A program made the translations under genes and the position numbers. The notes under the pieces were generated by a model. It was not told the DNA's origin. It saw only the letters and a list, made by a program, of their open reading frames with translations, and did not search any database. 37,593 nucleotides of DNA from a bacterium (lineage in GTDB: Bacteria > Spirochaetota > UBA4802 > UBA5550), in NCBI GenBank assembly GCA_024224995.1, contig JAAENB010000446.1, positions 1-37,593 of the forward strand, in the 5' to 3' direction. The stretch's first letter is position 1. The number at the start of each line of letters is the position of its first letter. This document shows positions 8,584 to 16,631 of the stretch, piece after piece.

Positions 8584-10536
8584 TTACTTATCCCACATTC
8601 CGGGTACCCATTTCCTGGCTTCTTTTTCCAGCTTCACCTGTTTGAAAATGCTGCTGTGTTTCTGGGGAATGAGCGCCTGGATGGATTTTGAAAACCCATA
8701 GAATTGCATTTTTTTCTCAAACACTGCATATGGGCTAAACTGTTCAGACATTATGAGCCCTGATTCTTCGTTGATCAAAAATTTGACGGATAGGAGCGTC
8801 TTAGATAAAAACAGATAATATTTTGGTTCCATGGCGCACAGGGCAACTGTTTTGATGCCATTTTTATTTAAGAGAGACAGGTTATTAAAGGCGTTTTCAT
8901 GGCTGCCTTGGGCCATTTTTTTCACAACTTTCGAAATGGGGTCATTTCCTGCTAATATATCATTTTGAGACGATAATGCGTGCGCAACTCCCATACGTAA
9001 GACCAATTTACTTTTTGTTTCATTTGCAATAGCTATTGCCTCTGCCAGATGCTTCTCCCAATTTTTGTATAGAGGGATCTGGGGGAGCTTTCCAGTGGAT
9101 TTGGGCCGTGAATATTTGGACTCGATATCTCCAAGGCGTAAAATGACACCACTATCCAGTAGAAGCTTTGCAAGAAGTCCGCCGGCGTGAGCGTAGAATT
9201 TCTTCTGGATCATCTCAAAAGCATTTATATTCATGACATAAATGTAAGACTGTTGTGAATATAGTAGTTCTCCTCTCTCTTTTCTGGACGCGGCCATAGC
9301 TGCCCAGCGTTCTCTAAAGTGCTGCGACCATAACCGGGCCAGGGAATGTATTGCCTCGCTCGTTTTTATTCCTTCCTTTGTACGTTGTTTGTGAAAATTC
9401 ATCATAACAGTATTCAACTCAGTACTGGTATTTTCCTTTTCGCTGGGTCGAGCTTCGTAAGCATAAACTATATTGTGATTCTGCTTCAAGTTGTACTGAA
9501 TGAGCATCATCGGTACATTAAACGCGAATTCGCTGCCATGGCCTTCGGCTGATAAGTGCCCATCCGTTGCTTCCAGCAGTAGAGGCAGCTTCCCGGGTAA
9601 ATACTTATCAATAGGGTCTTCTTTCATAATATCATTATGTAGAGCCTGGATCACTTTTAACAGCTTATAACGAAAATCCTTTTCTAGCTCCTTAATCCCT
9701 AAACCGTCCTTCTTATCTGCGTCTTTCATAGTTAACCAGGGAATTGTGAAAAGTCCCCGTGGATTCCGGGAAAGCGCCATGGCTTCATCGAACTTGAATT
9801 TTGTCTTCGCGTTGGGTACATTAAAGAGCAGCGTAGAGACTTGAACAATGCTGCCTGGTTCTACTTTCATATTGGTCAGAGTCACGCGCGCGAAGTGGAC
9901 CAGTTCGGCCAGGAGTTGTATTTTGGCCTCTTTCCCCCATTCTTTAACCGCGTCTATTAATTTTTTTGTAATTATTTCCGGGGGGGCATAGAAATCAATG
10001 GGCGTTTGTTCTTCTATGTCAAAACCTGCATCCATTAAATAATAGGCAAGACATTGCTTGTTCTTGTTCCCCAAACAGGGGAGAGTAATATGCGAGAGAA
10101 TAGGGATCTTGTTGTCTTCTTTGCTGCCGTGTACATAACCAAGCTCGTTGTAAACTTTTCCTAGTGTTTCGATCTGTTCATTCTGTTCCTTGTTCTCTGC
10201 TTTAACCCAGAAAAGTGCAGCATTATATCTATTTTTGTCATTATTAGCATTCGATTTGTAGGTAACATCTGTATCGATACTTACTTTATATTTGTACATG
10301 TTAGTACCAAATTTTACTTGATTTGATATGTCCCGGTTAAATTTTATCGATGTAATTTTCTGAGTTATTCCGTCAATTTTTCCGTCCGTAATTTCATGGT
10401 CACAACCCGGCTCAAGTTTTTTTGAGCTGAAATCACATTTGCCGGCTATGAGCGGCCCCGCACTGAATCCATAAATTGCCGCCAGTGTCAAAATGACTCC
10501 GGTAAGTCTTTTCAGTAACTGTTTTTTTAGTCTCAT
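8584..10536 (-). CDS. Exported protein, TIKI/TraB-like motifs (paralogue 2)
   Basis: A 650-aa paralogue of the downstream gene at 6536-8503, with near-identical signal-peptide DNA. I place the start at 10536 (MRLKKQ) rather than the in-frame ATG at 10551, because GGAAGG lies just ahead of the second ATG and the alignment with the sister protein begins there. Conserved points: CDFSSK and GCDH early, EGHGSEFAF (His333), YE at 360-361, RERWAAM at about 408-414, and RMGVAHAL with G516/H519. The region between residues about 420 and 445 is the main indel relative to the sister. Function is unknown; a metal-independent or metal-linked hydrolase of the EreA/ChaN type is a hypothesis only. Confidence 0.8.
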   Translation of the reverse strand: MRLKKQLLKRLTGVILTLAAIYGFSAGPLIAGKCDFSSKKLEPGCDHEITDGKIDGITQKITSIKFNRDISNQVKFGTNMYKYKVSIDTDVTYKSNANNDKNRYNAALFWVKAENKEQNEQIETLGKVYNELGYVHGSKEDNKIPILSHITLPCLGNKNKQCLAYYLMDAGFDIEEQTPIDFYAPPEIITKKLIDAVKEWGKEAKIQLLAELVHFARVTLTNMKVEPGSIVQVSTLLFNVPNAKTKFKFDEAMALSRNPRGLFTIPWLTMKDADKKDGLGIKELEKDFRYKLLKVIQALHNDIMKEDPIDKYLPGKLPLLLEATDGHLSAEGHGSEFAFNVPMMLIQYNLKQNHNIVYAYEARPSEKENTSTELNTVMMNFHKQRTKEGIKTSEAIHSLARLWSQHFRERWAAMAASRKERGELLYSQQSYIYVMNINAFEMIQKKFYAHAGGLLAKLLLDSGVILRLGDIESKYSRPKSTGKLPQIPLYKNWEKHLAEAIAIANETKSKLVLRMGVAHALSSQNDILAGNDPISKVVKKMAQGSHENAFNNLSLLNKNGIKTVALCAMEPKYYLFLSKTLLSVKFLINEESGLIMSEQFSPYAVFEKKMQFYGFSKSIQALIPQKHSSIFKQVKLEKEARKWVPGMWDK

Positions 10537-10551
10537 TGCTATACCTTCCAT

Positions 10552-10863
10552 TGTTTATTTTATATAGTCTATACTAAAAAATCCTCCCGGACAATATAAT
10601 ATTATCCGCATTCCATCGGCCTGTGTGCCTGTGAAATTGATTATACTCCCTGCTCCTGTTTGTCAAGTTCTTTTAGATTTTTCATTTCAGACCATGCTCT
10701 GTCGAGGGCCAGTGCAAAAGTTCGATTCATATATAAATGTTTAAAGTTTTTTACTTGAAAAAAATCAGGTTTGATCATAAATATCATCATATAAAATGTC
10801 CCAATAAATTTAAATAAATCAGGAGCAAAAACCGGCTTAAAGGTCGGCAACAGGTAAGCAATC
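10552..10863. other. Divergent intergenic region
   Basis: This 312-bp gap separates the divergent genes at 10536 (minus) and 10864 (plus). A plus-oriented TTGAAA with a 17-bp spacer to TAAATA, around 10757-10785, could be a promoter for the downstream gene. A 74-codon minus-strand open frame starts over the ATG of the neighbouring gene, lacks a ribosome-binding site and has no recognisable similarity, so it is not called. Confidence 0.35.
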
Positions 10864-12630
10864 ATGGAAAACGTTGAGAAATATTTCTGGTTTAAAGATG
10901 GAACCTTAATTGAAAAACTGCCTGATGGCTATCCATTGTACGAGGAAGATGAATACAAAGAAGAACATCAATTAATCTCAAAATATATGTGCGAAGATGA
11001 AAAAAAACGCGAAGGATTTATTAAGAAAACCGAAAAATCTAAAGAAAGTAAAAAGAGTTATCTATTTGCTATTAATATACACTATTGCTGGCTGCATGAC
11101 TATTCGTTAACAGATGAAAATGATTTTACCTATGAATATAGTAACTATTTTTGGAGTTTGCTTAAAAATGAAATAGATTTATGTTTAGAAGATTGTATTT
11201 CGTTATTGAGTATTTATCCCGCGAGATACGAAAAAGGAGGGGGATGGGCTACCAGTTATATTTCCTTTCGCAATATGATCTATGAAAAGATCTATTTATT
11301 CGTCCTGGATAATAATCGTAGTTCTTCCTTATCAAATTTTTTAATAAAAATGAAGAAAATGGAGAAATTTAAATATCCACTGATAGATGAGATTCTATCT
11401 TATGATAAAGCAACCTTTACTGACGGCCCATATGTTTTCTCGAACTCGAAGATAGTGAAATATTCCTGGCTCAAAGAAGAAGATTTTTTAAAAAACTTAT
11501 CAAGAGATTATCCTTTGCATAAAGGGGATCTATTTAAAGATGAGCTTGAATTAGTTTCTCGATATATTCGTTCCTGGGATGACAAAGATAATCGAAAAAA
11601 AATCGAAAAGGAGATGAAAAAAACAGATCAGAGCAAAAAGAGGTATCTTTATGCTGCCAACATTTACTATAACCGGGTAATTGATTTCGGCGGAACAATA
11701 CTTGGTTCTGATCTTGAACAACTGCTGTCCAATCTCTTAAAATGTAAAATGTCTCTGGAGGAGAAGGATTTTACCTGGTTATTGGATTACCATCCGGTTG
11801 GGTATCATAGAGGAGGGGTGTCTGTAGCATACAAGAAGATTCGAAAATTGATTTACAAGAAACTGTATGCTCATGTACAAGAAACCAGCCTAACGAACAC
11901 CCTGGTTTCCTTTTTAGAAAAAATGAAAGAATTAGAAGGTATCTGGGTTGGACCTCAGATTGAAGAAATTCTTAACGTTGATAAGATATTTCTTGATGAT
12001 GATGGTTGGTCCCATGTTATTACGGATCATTTCAAAGTAAATGAGGATAACATTGATCTCTGGAAAAATTATCTTGAACTTTGTAAAAAAGCCTCCTCAT
12101 CAATACCTGCAAAAAAGCATTTGAATACTGCTTTTACATTTGTCAAAGAGATAGGGGAAGATGAGTTTGGAGTGAGAATTCTTGAGTGGTTCAGGCCATT
12201 CTCCGAAAATAATTTGAAGGCGTCGGCGGTTAGAAATCGTGTAAAAATAGAATCATTATCTATTTCCTATTATGCTTATCTTGTGAGAAGGAGGCCATCC
12301 GGTAAAAACCAAAACATACAGAAAGCTTTCTTATGGCATGCCCGGTTTATCGCCAATGGCAGACCCGACATTATATCAAAAATCAGGGATCTCAGCATGA
12401 TCTTTTTTGAGAACGATATGGCGGCGGTTGGTCTTGCTGGACTGGATACTCTAATGAACCTGGAAGGTGACCAGGGTATTCCGGAGGTACTGTATTTAAG
12501 AGATTCTGTCAAAGCTCAAAATGTAAAGAAGAAGATTCAAGAAAGAGTAAAAGAGCTGGAGAAAATCAAAAACAAATCTATGGAAGAGATCGAAGATTCA
12601 TTTTTCCCCGTCTCTTCGGGGATAATATAG
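10864..12630 (+). CDS. Internally duplicated protein with MolR/DUF4132-upstream-like tail
   Basis: A 588-aa cytoplasmic, mostly helical protein with no signal or membrane segment. Residues about 6-182 and 199-375 are two copies of one module (KYFWFKDG..LPDGYPLYEEDEYKEE versus KYSWLKEE..LSRDYPLHKGDLFKDE), each ending in a KMKK/EKMK..EEIL helix. The rest (about 386-588) resembles the HEAT-like segment that precedes the DUF4132 domain in MolR-family proteins: a W-x-x-Y-L..K motif, IQKAFLWHARFI, and a final MEEIEDSFFP that recalls the ELxDxxxP junction. The DUF4132 domain itself is absent because a stop follows. The gene may be a naturally short relative or a truncated one. The ribosome-binding site is weak (CAGG). 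Confidence 0.75.
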   Translation: MENVEKYFWFKDGTLIEKLPDGYPLYEEDEYKEEHQLISKYMCEDEKKREGFIKKTEKSKESKKSYLFAINIHYCWLHDYSLTDENDFTYEYSNYFWSLLKNEIDLCLEDCISLLSIYPARYEKGGGWATSYISFRNMIYEKIYLFVLDNNRSSSLSNFLIKMKKMEKFKYPLIDEILSYDKATFTDGPYVFSNSKIVKYSWLKEEDFLKNLSRDYPLHKGDLFKDELELVSRYIRSWDDKDNRKKIEKEMKKTDQSKKRYLYAANIYYNRVIDFGGTILGSDLEQLLSNLLKCKMSLEEKDFTWLLDYHPVGYHRGGVSVAYKKIRKLIYKKLYAHVQETSLTNTLVSFLEKMKELEGIWVGPQIEEILNVDKIFLDDDGWSHVITDHFKVNEDNIDLWKNYLELCKKASSSIPAKKHLNTAFTFVKEIGEDEFGVRILEWFRPFSENNLKASAVRNRVKIESLSISYYAYLVRRRPSGKNQNIQKAFLWHARFIANGRPDIISKIRDLSMIFFENDMAAVGLAGLDTLMNLEGDQGIPEVLYLRDSVKAQNVKKKIQERVKELEKIKNKSMEEIEDSFFPVSSGII

Positions 12631-12636
12631 TTTTTT
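12606..12636 (+). terminator. Weak terminator overlapping the gene end
   Basis: CCCCG (12606-12610) pairs with CGGGG (12617-12621) around a 6-nt loop, and T6 follows at 12631-12636 after the stop codon. The nine-nt gap between stem and T run makes efficient termination doubtful. Confidence 0.35.
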
Positions 12637-12666
12637 ACCTATGGCCCCAACAATAAACCATTTATC

Positions 12667-13737
12667 TTACTCGTCCTCTTCTGTTTCCGGTATCTTTATC
12701 GTGGGCAGTTCCATGCCTTCCGCTTTTGCCGCCTGGTAGTGAGACCAGTTCTCGATTTCTTTTTCTCCGTAGATTATCATCCTCACTGCCGTATCTTTAA
12801 TGTCCATATCTCCCACATACATTCTCTCATGCGTTGGTATATTTTCATAGCTTATTTTTAATTCTTCTTTTAATTTTGGCCCCGGCTTTTTTATATACTC
12901 TTCGTAAATAGCACTGCAAACTTCTATTAGTGACGGCTCTCCGTTCAACACCCTTATTGCATTCTTTATTTCCGATAGTTTATCTTCAATTCCTATTACG
13001 TATTGAGCCTCTAAAACGGTAAAGCTTCCCAGGCCGTTTATTTTTACTGTTGAGTTTTCCGGTACTTCGCTCTGTATGGTTCCTTTTGCTATCATCTTTT
13101 CAAGTTGTTTGATATCAATGTTAATTGGTTTTGGCAGCCTGTTGATGGTTATTGTGCTGTCCGGGTACGCGTCCAATCTTACTAAAACGAATTTTCCCTT
13201 TGCTGTTTGATAAAACAGGTTGGTTCCTTCTCCTTTGATTTTTTCGGCAAACGGACTATTCGCAAATTTTCCATCCTCTTTGTAGATTGTTCCGCCTCCA
13301 TTTTCTCCTATGGTTATTCCATTGACCTGTTTCTTACTGTATTTATAAATGTTTTCCATTTTCGGGTTCAGGTTCTTTATTATCGACAATACGTATTCTA
13401 TAAAACTATCTCCGGTATAATCCCAATTCCCGTTTTGCAGTTTCCAGGCTCCCAGCCCGTGAATTGATATTGCTTCGCCGTCGGGGATTGTGGTGATGAC
13501 CCATCCCCGGTGTACGTCTTTTTTGAAGTGATCGAAATCTTCGAAGTTCCAGCAATTTACTCTGCCGTCTTCGTAGACTTCGAAATCTACAAAGTAGTAG
13601 CTGGAATTGTGGATAATTCCGGGAATTGAGACTCCTTCGATTATTTGTTTCCGGTAGATTTTTGGCAGGGAAGGTTGGGTCTTTTTAAAAGGGTTTAGCT
13701 TCATTTTTTCTCTCTCGGAGGTGTTGGTTTTTGTCAT
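12667..13737 (-). CDS. Unrecognised protein with an internal repeat
   Basis: A 356-aa soluble protein that I do not recognise. Residues about 88-112 (IPDGEAISIHGLGAWKLQ) and about 230-255 (VPENSTVKINGLGSFTVL) are two copies of one beta-rich motif, each followed by an acidic helix, so the protein has at least two related modules. The C-terminal part (GDMDIKDTAVRMIIYGEKEIENWSHYQAA in context, about 308-345) is a separate conserved-looking segment ending in an acidic tail. No signal peptide is present. Two starts are possible: 13737, without a ribosome-binding site, or 13704 (MKLNPF), preceded by GAGAGAG. The second seems better. It is convergent with the gene at 10864, with 36 nt between stops. 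Confidence 0.7.
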   Translation of the reverse strand: MTKTNTSEREKMKLNPFKKTQPSLPKIYRKQIIEGVSIPGIIHNSSYYFVDFEVYEDGRVNCWNFEDFDHFKKDVHRGWVITTIPDGEAISIHGLGAWKLQNGNWDYTGDSFIEYVLSIIKNLNPKMENIYKYSKKQVNGITIGENGGGTIYKEDGKFANSPFAEKIKGEGTNLFYQTAKGKFVLVRLDAYPDSTITINRLPKPINIDIKQLEKMIAKGTIQSEVPENSTVKINGLGSFTVLEAQYVIGIEDKLSEIKNAIRVLNGEPSLIEVCSAIYEEYIKKPGPKLKEELKISYENIPTHERMYVGDMDIKDTAVRMIIYGEKEIENWSHYQAAKAEGMELPTIKIPETEEDE

Positions 13738-13940
13738 GAGAGCATGAATGGGGGAGGGTGTAAATTAGTTTTTTTATGTAAATTATTAATGCAAGAATAC
13801 ATCTTTGTAGTAGATACTCTTTTCGCTCTGGAAATAATTTCTGTTAATTGATACCCCGGTCAATCTTTCCTTCAATCCGGCCCATAAAAGTAAAATTTAT
13901 AATGTTGTATTGAGCTATATTGTTATTGCCGTTTATTCTT

Positions 13941-14000
13941 AATTGCTGTTGTTCATTCCCAGTTACTGTTGTTCATTCCCAGTTACTGTTGTTCATTGCT
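13941..14000. repeat. Three tandem 20-bp repeats
   Basis: Units at 13941, 13961 and 13981 share the core ACTGTTGTTCATTCCCAG with one to four differences. A partial GTTCATTCCC follows at 14012. They lie just upstream of a promoter for the lipoprotein at 14142 and could be protein-binding sites or simple slippage repeats. The rest of the 400-bp gap (13738-14141) is AT-rich and contains no gene. Confidence 0.75.
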
Positions 14001-14027
14001 CTACACCTAGCGTTCATTCCCATACTA

Positions 14028-14056
14028 TTGACATAGACACTATTACTCGATACCTT
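14028..14056 (+). promoter_or_regulatory. Possible promoter of the coiled-coil lipoprotein
   Basis: Consensus TTGACA at 14028-14033, a 17-bp spacer and a weak TACCTT at 14051-14056. It lies about 85 nt before the start codon and directly after the 20-bp repeats. Confidence 0.45.
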
Positions 14057-14141
14057 GAAAATATGAATGAGAGAAGATCTCATCTACTCAATAAAATATG
14101 AGTAAAACTGATTTAATTTTTCTAACTGAACGGAGGATTCT

Positions 14142-15449
14142 ATGAAATTATTTTTAGGTCGAAATATTCTAACTTTTACGTTAGTAGTAATAATGGCTTT
14201 TGCCGGTTGTGAGGCTGGTCTTGATACAGGTAATAATTCGGGGGAGGATTCGGGAGAAAGTGGATTCAGTTTTTCGGACCTGTATTCTCGAATGAATGCT
14301 TTGGAAGACGAGACGAAAAGATTGAAGAAGGTTAATGAAGAACAGGCTGAAATAATAACACGGATGAACAATAAACAAACGAATACTTCAAGCGGTTTAG
14401 CAGAGAGAATTGAAACAGTGGAAAACCGTGTTGGTGAGTTTTCATCGAGCAGTTTGGATTCCAGGATTGGTACTTTAGAAGGAAGAGTTGGTGAGTTTTC
14501 TTCCGAAGGGCTTGATTCCAGGATTACCAATATAGAAGGGTATGTGGGATATATAGAACAAACTTATGACAAAAGCCTGACTGTGAAGCTTCAAGATATA
14601 GAAGATAATATTGATTCTTATTCAATGGCCGATTTCAATAAAAGTATCGATGCTCTTAATTCTTATGTTGGTAATGTTGCAGCGAATCCAGGTAATGGAA
14701 ATACCATTTCAGCGAGAATTCAAAGTATGGAAGATTATGTCGGTGACGGTAATAGTGATCCAGCTACTGCAATAACATCAAGAGTAAAAAGTTTAGAGGA
14801 TTCTGTTGGTGATGGAGAGGGGGGATTAATTCAAACAGTTAACATTCATGGAATTTCAATCAGTAACCTGCAAGGCGCTGTTGAGGGGCATACAACTGCA
14901 ATCGATAATTTAGACGGAGATGTATCCAATCTTAATACTACTTTTGATGGTGTATCCAGGTTAACCGATCCTTATACCGGACAACCTACTATTCGATTTA
15001 GTGGGGTGAATGTTCAAATTGTTAACGGTTTGGGGTATACCAATGGTGGTGAAAACGATTTTGTTCCAGATGGTACTAAGGTAAACGGTTTGGGAAATTT
15101 GATTGTTGGATACAATGAGGTAAGAGTGGACATGGACGGAAATCCAACTAATACTGATGACAGATCAGGCTCCCATAATATTATCGTTGGTACATGGAAT
15201 AATTATTCTTCTTATGGCGGCCTGGTAGCAGGTTACCGGAATAATATATATGGCATTTATTCCAGTGTGAGCGCGGGATACACGAATACCACCGAAGGTA
15301 CTGGTGCCAGTGTGAGCGGAGGCTGTTTTAATAAAGCCATTGAAAGTCGATCTAGTGTGACCGGGGGACGTGAGAACACTGCCAGCGCTTCATATTCCAC
15401 TGTGGGCGGGGGACGCTACCGGAATATTACTACCAAATATGGTTATTAA
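14142..15449 (+). CDS. Coiled-coil lipoprotein with YadA-head-like repeats
   Basis: A 435-aa lipoprotein: the signal ends FAGC (Cys near 23). Residues about 45-260 are a heptad-rich stalk built from units such as LDSRIGTLEGRVGEFSS, then SMEDYVGDG and SLEDSVGDG. Residues about 320-435 are short Gly/Ser/Val repeats (SSVSAGYTNTTEG, ASVSGGCFNKA, SSVTGGRENTA, STVGGG), the left-handed parallel-roll pattern of trimeric autotransporter heads. A stalk-then-head order anchored by lipid rather than by a YadA beta-barrel is unusual; trimerisation on the cell surface is inferred. GGAGG precedes the ATG. The protein ends soon after the last head repeat. Confidence 0.75.
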   Translation: MKLFLGRNILTFTLVVIMAFAGCEAGLDTGNNSGEDSGESGFSFSDLYSRMNALEDETKRLKKVNEEQAEIITRMNNKQTNTSSGLAERIETVENRVGEFSSSSLDSRIGTLEGRVGEFSSEGLDSRITNIEGYVGYIEQTYDKSLTVKLQDIEDNIDSYSMADFNKSIDALNSYVGNVAANPGNGNTISARIQSMEDYVGDGNSDPATAITSRVKSLEDSVGDGEGGLIQTVNIHGISISNLQGAVEGHTTAIDNLDGDVSNLNTTFDGVSRLTDPYTGQPTIRFSGVNVQIVNGLGYTNGGENDFVPDGTKVNGLGNLIVGYNEVRVDMDGNPTNTDDRSGSHNIIVGTWNNYSSYGGLVAGYRNNIYGIYSSVSAGYTNTTEGTGASVSGGCFNKAIESRSSVTGGRENTASASYSTVGGGRYRNITTKYGY

Positions 15450-15466
15450 ATTATAAAAGCACAAAA

Positions 15467-15499
15467 CCTGCCGGAACAACAATACAAAACTCCGGCAGG
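15467..15499 (+). terminator. Terminator-like hairpin
   Basis: CCTGCCGGA (15467-15475) and TCCGGCAGG (15491-15499) are perfect 9-bp arms around a 15-nt loop, 17 nt after the stop codon. There is no T run, so it may stabilise the mRNA end or need a factor for termination. Confidence 0.5.
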
Positions 15500-15510
15500 C
15501 TCTCAATTAA

Positions 15511-15831
15511 CTGCAACCGGATTTAACTGGTATCTTCTCTCCGCTAAGGATCGGTGTTTCCGGTGAAACTTTTTACAACAACAAAGGCCTGCTCGATTTC
15601 ATGTTCCAGTACAAATATACCTATAACAGTAAAGGGTATATTGGCAAAGACGTTCAATTTAATGCTAAGGGTATTGTTACCGTTGAACATTCATATGTTT
15701 ATGACAGCAATGGACTTATCATTGAAATGGTTTCTTACTATCCTGAAGTATAGTGAGACTTTGAAGACCCGGTATGTTAATAATGATGGGAATTGGATAC
15801 GGATGATTGAGATTGGGGGCGGAGTTGTATA
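15511..15831 (+). pseudogene. Frameshifted YD-like repeat protein remnant
   Basis: One frame, open from 15511, reads through ETFYNNKGLLDFMFQYKY, GYIGKDVQFNAKG and HSYVYDSNGLIIEMVSYYP to a stop at about 15750. A second frame then gives KTRYVNNDGNWIRMIEIGG to the stop at 15831. Together they look like the C-terminal part of a secreted protein with short YD/NSKGY-type repeats, broken by a frameshift and lacking any start. The parent family is not identified. Confidence 0.55.
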
Positions 15832-15912
15832 GAATTATAAGGTATTATAAGTGACTCTTTCCGAAATGTTGGGATTTTTTGAGGGTGTCATTTTTTTTGT
15901 TAATCATAAATA

Positions 15913-15984
15913 GACCGAACATGTCTAAAATTGTATGGGTATGAGATGCGGGCGCTCAGGACGCTGTTGCAGAAGATCAGGTAA
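15913..15984 (+). pseudogene. C-terminal gene remnant LYGYEMRA, copy 1
   Basis: Between an in-frame TAG and a terminal TAA this frame ends KLYGYEMRALRTLLQKIR. A second copy at 20721-20804 ends LYGYEMRAARTLLQKIR followed by TAG. About 80 percent of bases agree, and differences fall mainly at third positions or in one variable codon, so it was once coding. The family is unknown to me. Confidence 0.5.
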
Positions 15985-16160
15985 TCGGTGATCGGAGAAG
16001 AAAGGAGGCAGGGCAGGGGGGAAAGGCTCTTTGTAGAGGGTTTTTCCAGCTTGCCTTGTGCCTGTTTTATTACAACGAATGATAACTTTTTTACATTGGC
16101 AATTCTCAAAGATGTTTTTTACCATACTCCTGTGATTGTTGCAAATTTTATATAGTCAAC
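15985..16160. other. Non-coding debris
   Basis: No gene is visible. The minus-strand open frames here have no ribosome-binding sites and overlap the remnant described just upstream. Like its neighbours the stretch appears to be decaying sequence. Confidence 0.4.
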
Positions 16161-16319
16161 TTCTGTCCGCACAGAGGGAACATCTCGGTTGAAATTTCTG
16201 ATAGTGGAAGTCATACTCATGGAATTTCCGGTGGAGATTCTGAGACTCGTCCCGAGAACATGTCAGTAGTCTGGATCATGAGAATTAAATATATTGTTTT
16301 ACCGGGTTTCGGTGCGTGA
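16161..16319 (+). pseudogene. Phage tail-collar-like C-terminal remnant
   Basis: The frame ending at TGA 16317 reads SDSGSHTHGISGGDSETR then ETRPENMSVVWIMRIK. The H-T-H-x-[IV]-S-G-G stretch followed by ETRPxNxxVxxxIxIK is the classic ending of tail-collar or short tail-fibre proteins from phages and tailocins. No start, upstream domain or other phage gene is near, so it is a relic of an earlier prophage or tail-fibre gene. Confidence 0.55.
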
Positions 16320-16347
16320 AGGATGTTTCGTGAGCTGCTACAAAAAT

Positions 16348-16378
16348 GGACACTTCCCAACACCTCTGGGAAGTGTCC
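16348..16378 (-). terminator. Intrinsic terminator of the small acidic gene
   Basis: GGACACTTCCCA (16348-16359) pairs perfectly with TGGGAAGTGTCC (16367-16378) over 12 bp with a 7-nt loop. Read on the minus strand the stem is followed by ATTTTTG, and it lies 13 nt past the stop of the 48-codon gene. Confidence 0.8.
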
Positions 16379-16390
16379 GCAGATTCAAAC

Positions 16391-16537
16391 TCACTTCTCT
16401 TTATCCTGATTTTTTGACTCATCAGATCGCTCATCTTCATCTCTCGACTGCCAATAAGCATCATTGTTATCATTCAACTGATTGGCATGATTATCCAGAT
16501 CATCCTTTGTGGGTTCGTACCCATCTTTAAAGCCCAT
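16391..16537 (-). CDS. Small acidic hydrophilic protein (48 aa)
   Basis: This 48-aa gene begins MGFKDGYEPTKDDLDNHANQ and ends in an Asp/Glu/Lys tail. TAAGGAGGT sits 6-7 nt before the ATG, an almost perfect ribosome-binding site, and a 12-bp terminator hairpin follows the stop, so the unit looks complete and expressed. It contains DNHANQLNDNNDAYW. The 41-aa protein at 19382-19507 has the related GNRGTQMNPNQ. It is likely disordered or very small-folded and its role is unknown. It follows the 602-aa gene on the same strand by 94 nt. Confidence 0.7.
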   Translation of the reverse strand: MGFKDGYEPTKDDLDNHANQLNDNNDAYWQSRDEDERSDESKNQDKEK

Positions 16538-16631
16538 AAGAAACCTCCTTAATAAAAATTTATGTATTCCGGCATGAAATTGATTCCATTACCAGCTAAA
16601 ATATTTACCGGATCATGGATCACCGGGGTAT

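Noticed and set aside
10641..10865. 74-codon minus frame between divergent genes
   Set aside because: Its ATG overlaps the neighbour's start, there is no ribosome-binding site, and the composition is not protein-like.
13941..14021. Possible CRISPR array
   Set aside because: The 20-bp units are directly adjacent with no unique spacers, and no cas gene is near.
15554..15832. 92-codon intact frame over the YD-like remnant
   Set aside because: Its first two thirds are a shadow. The adjacent frame there has the coherent YNSKGY/YVYDSNG pattern, so the region is a frameshifted pseudogene.
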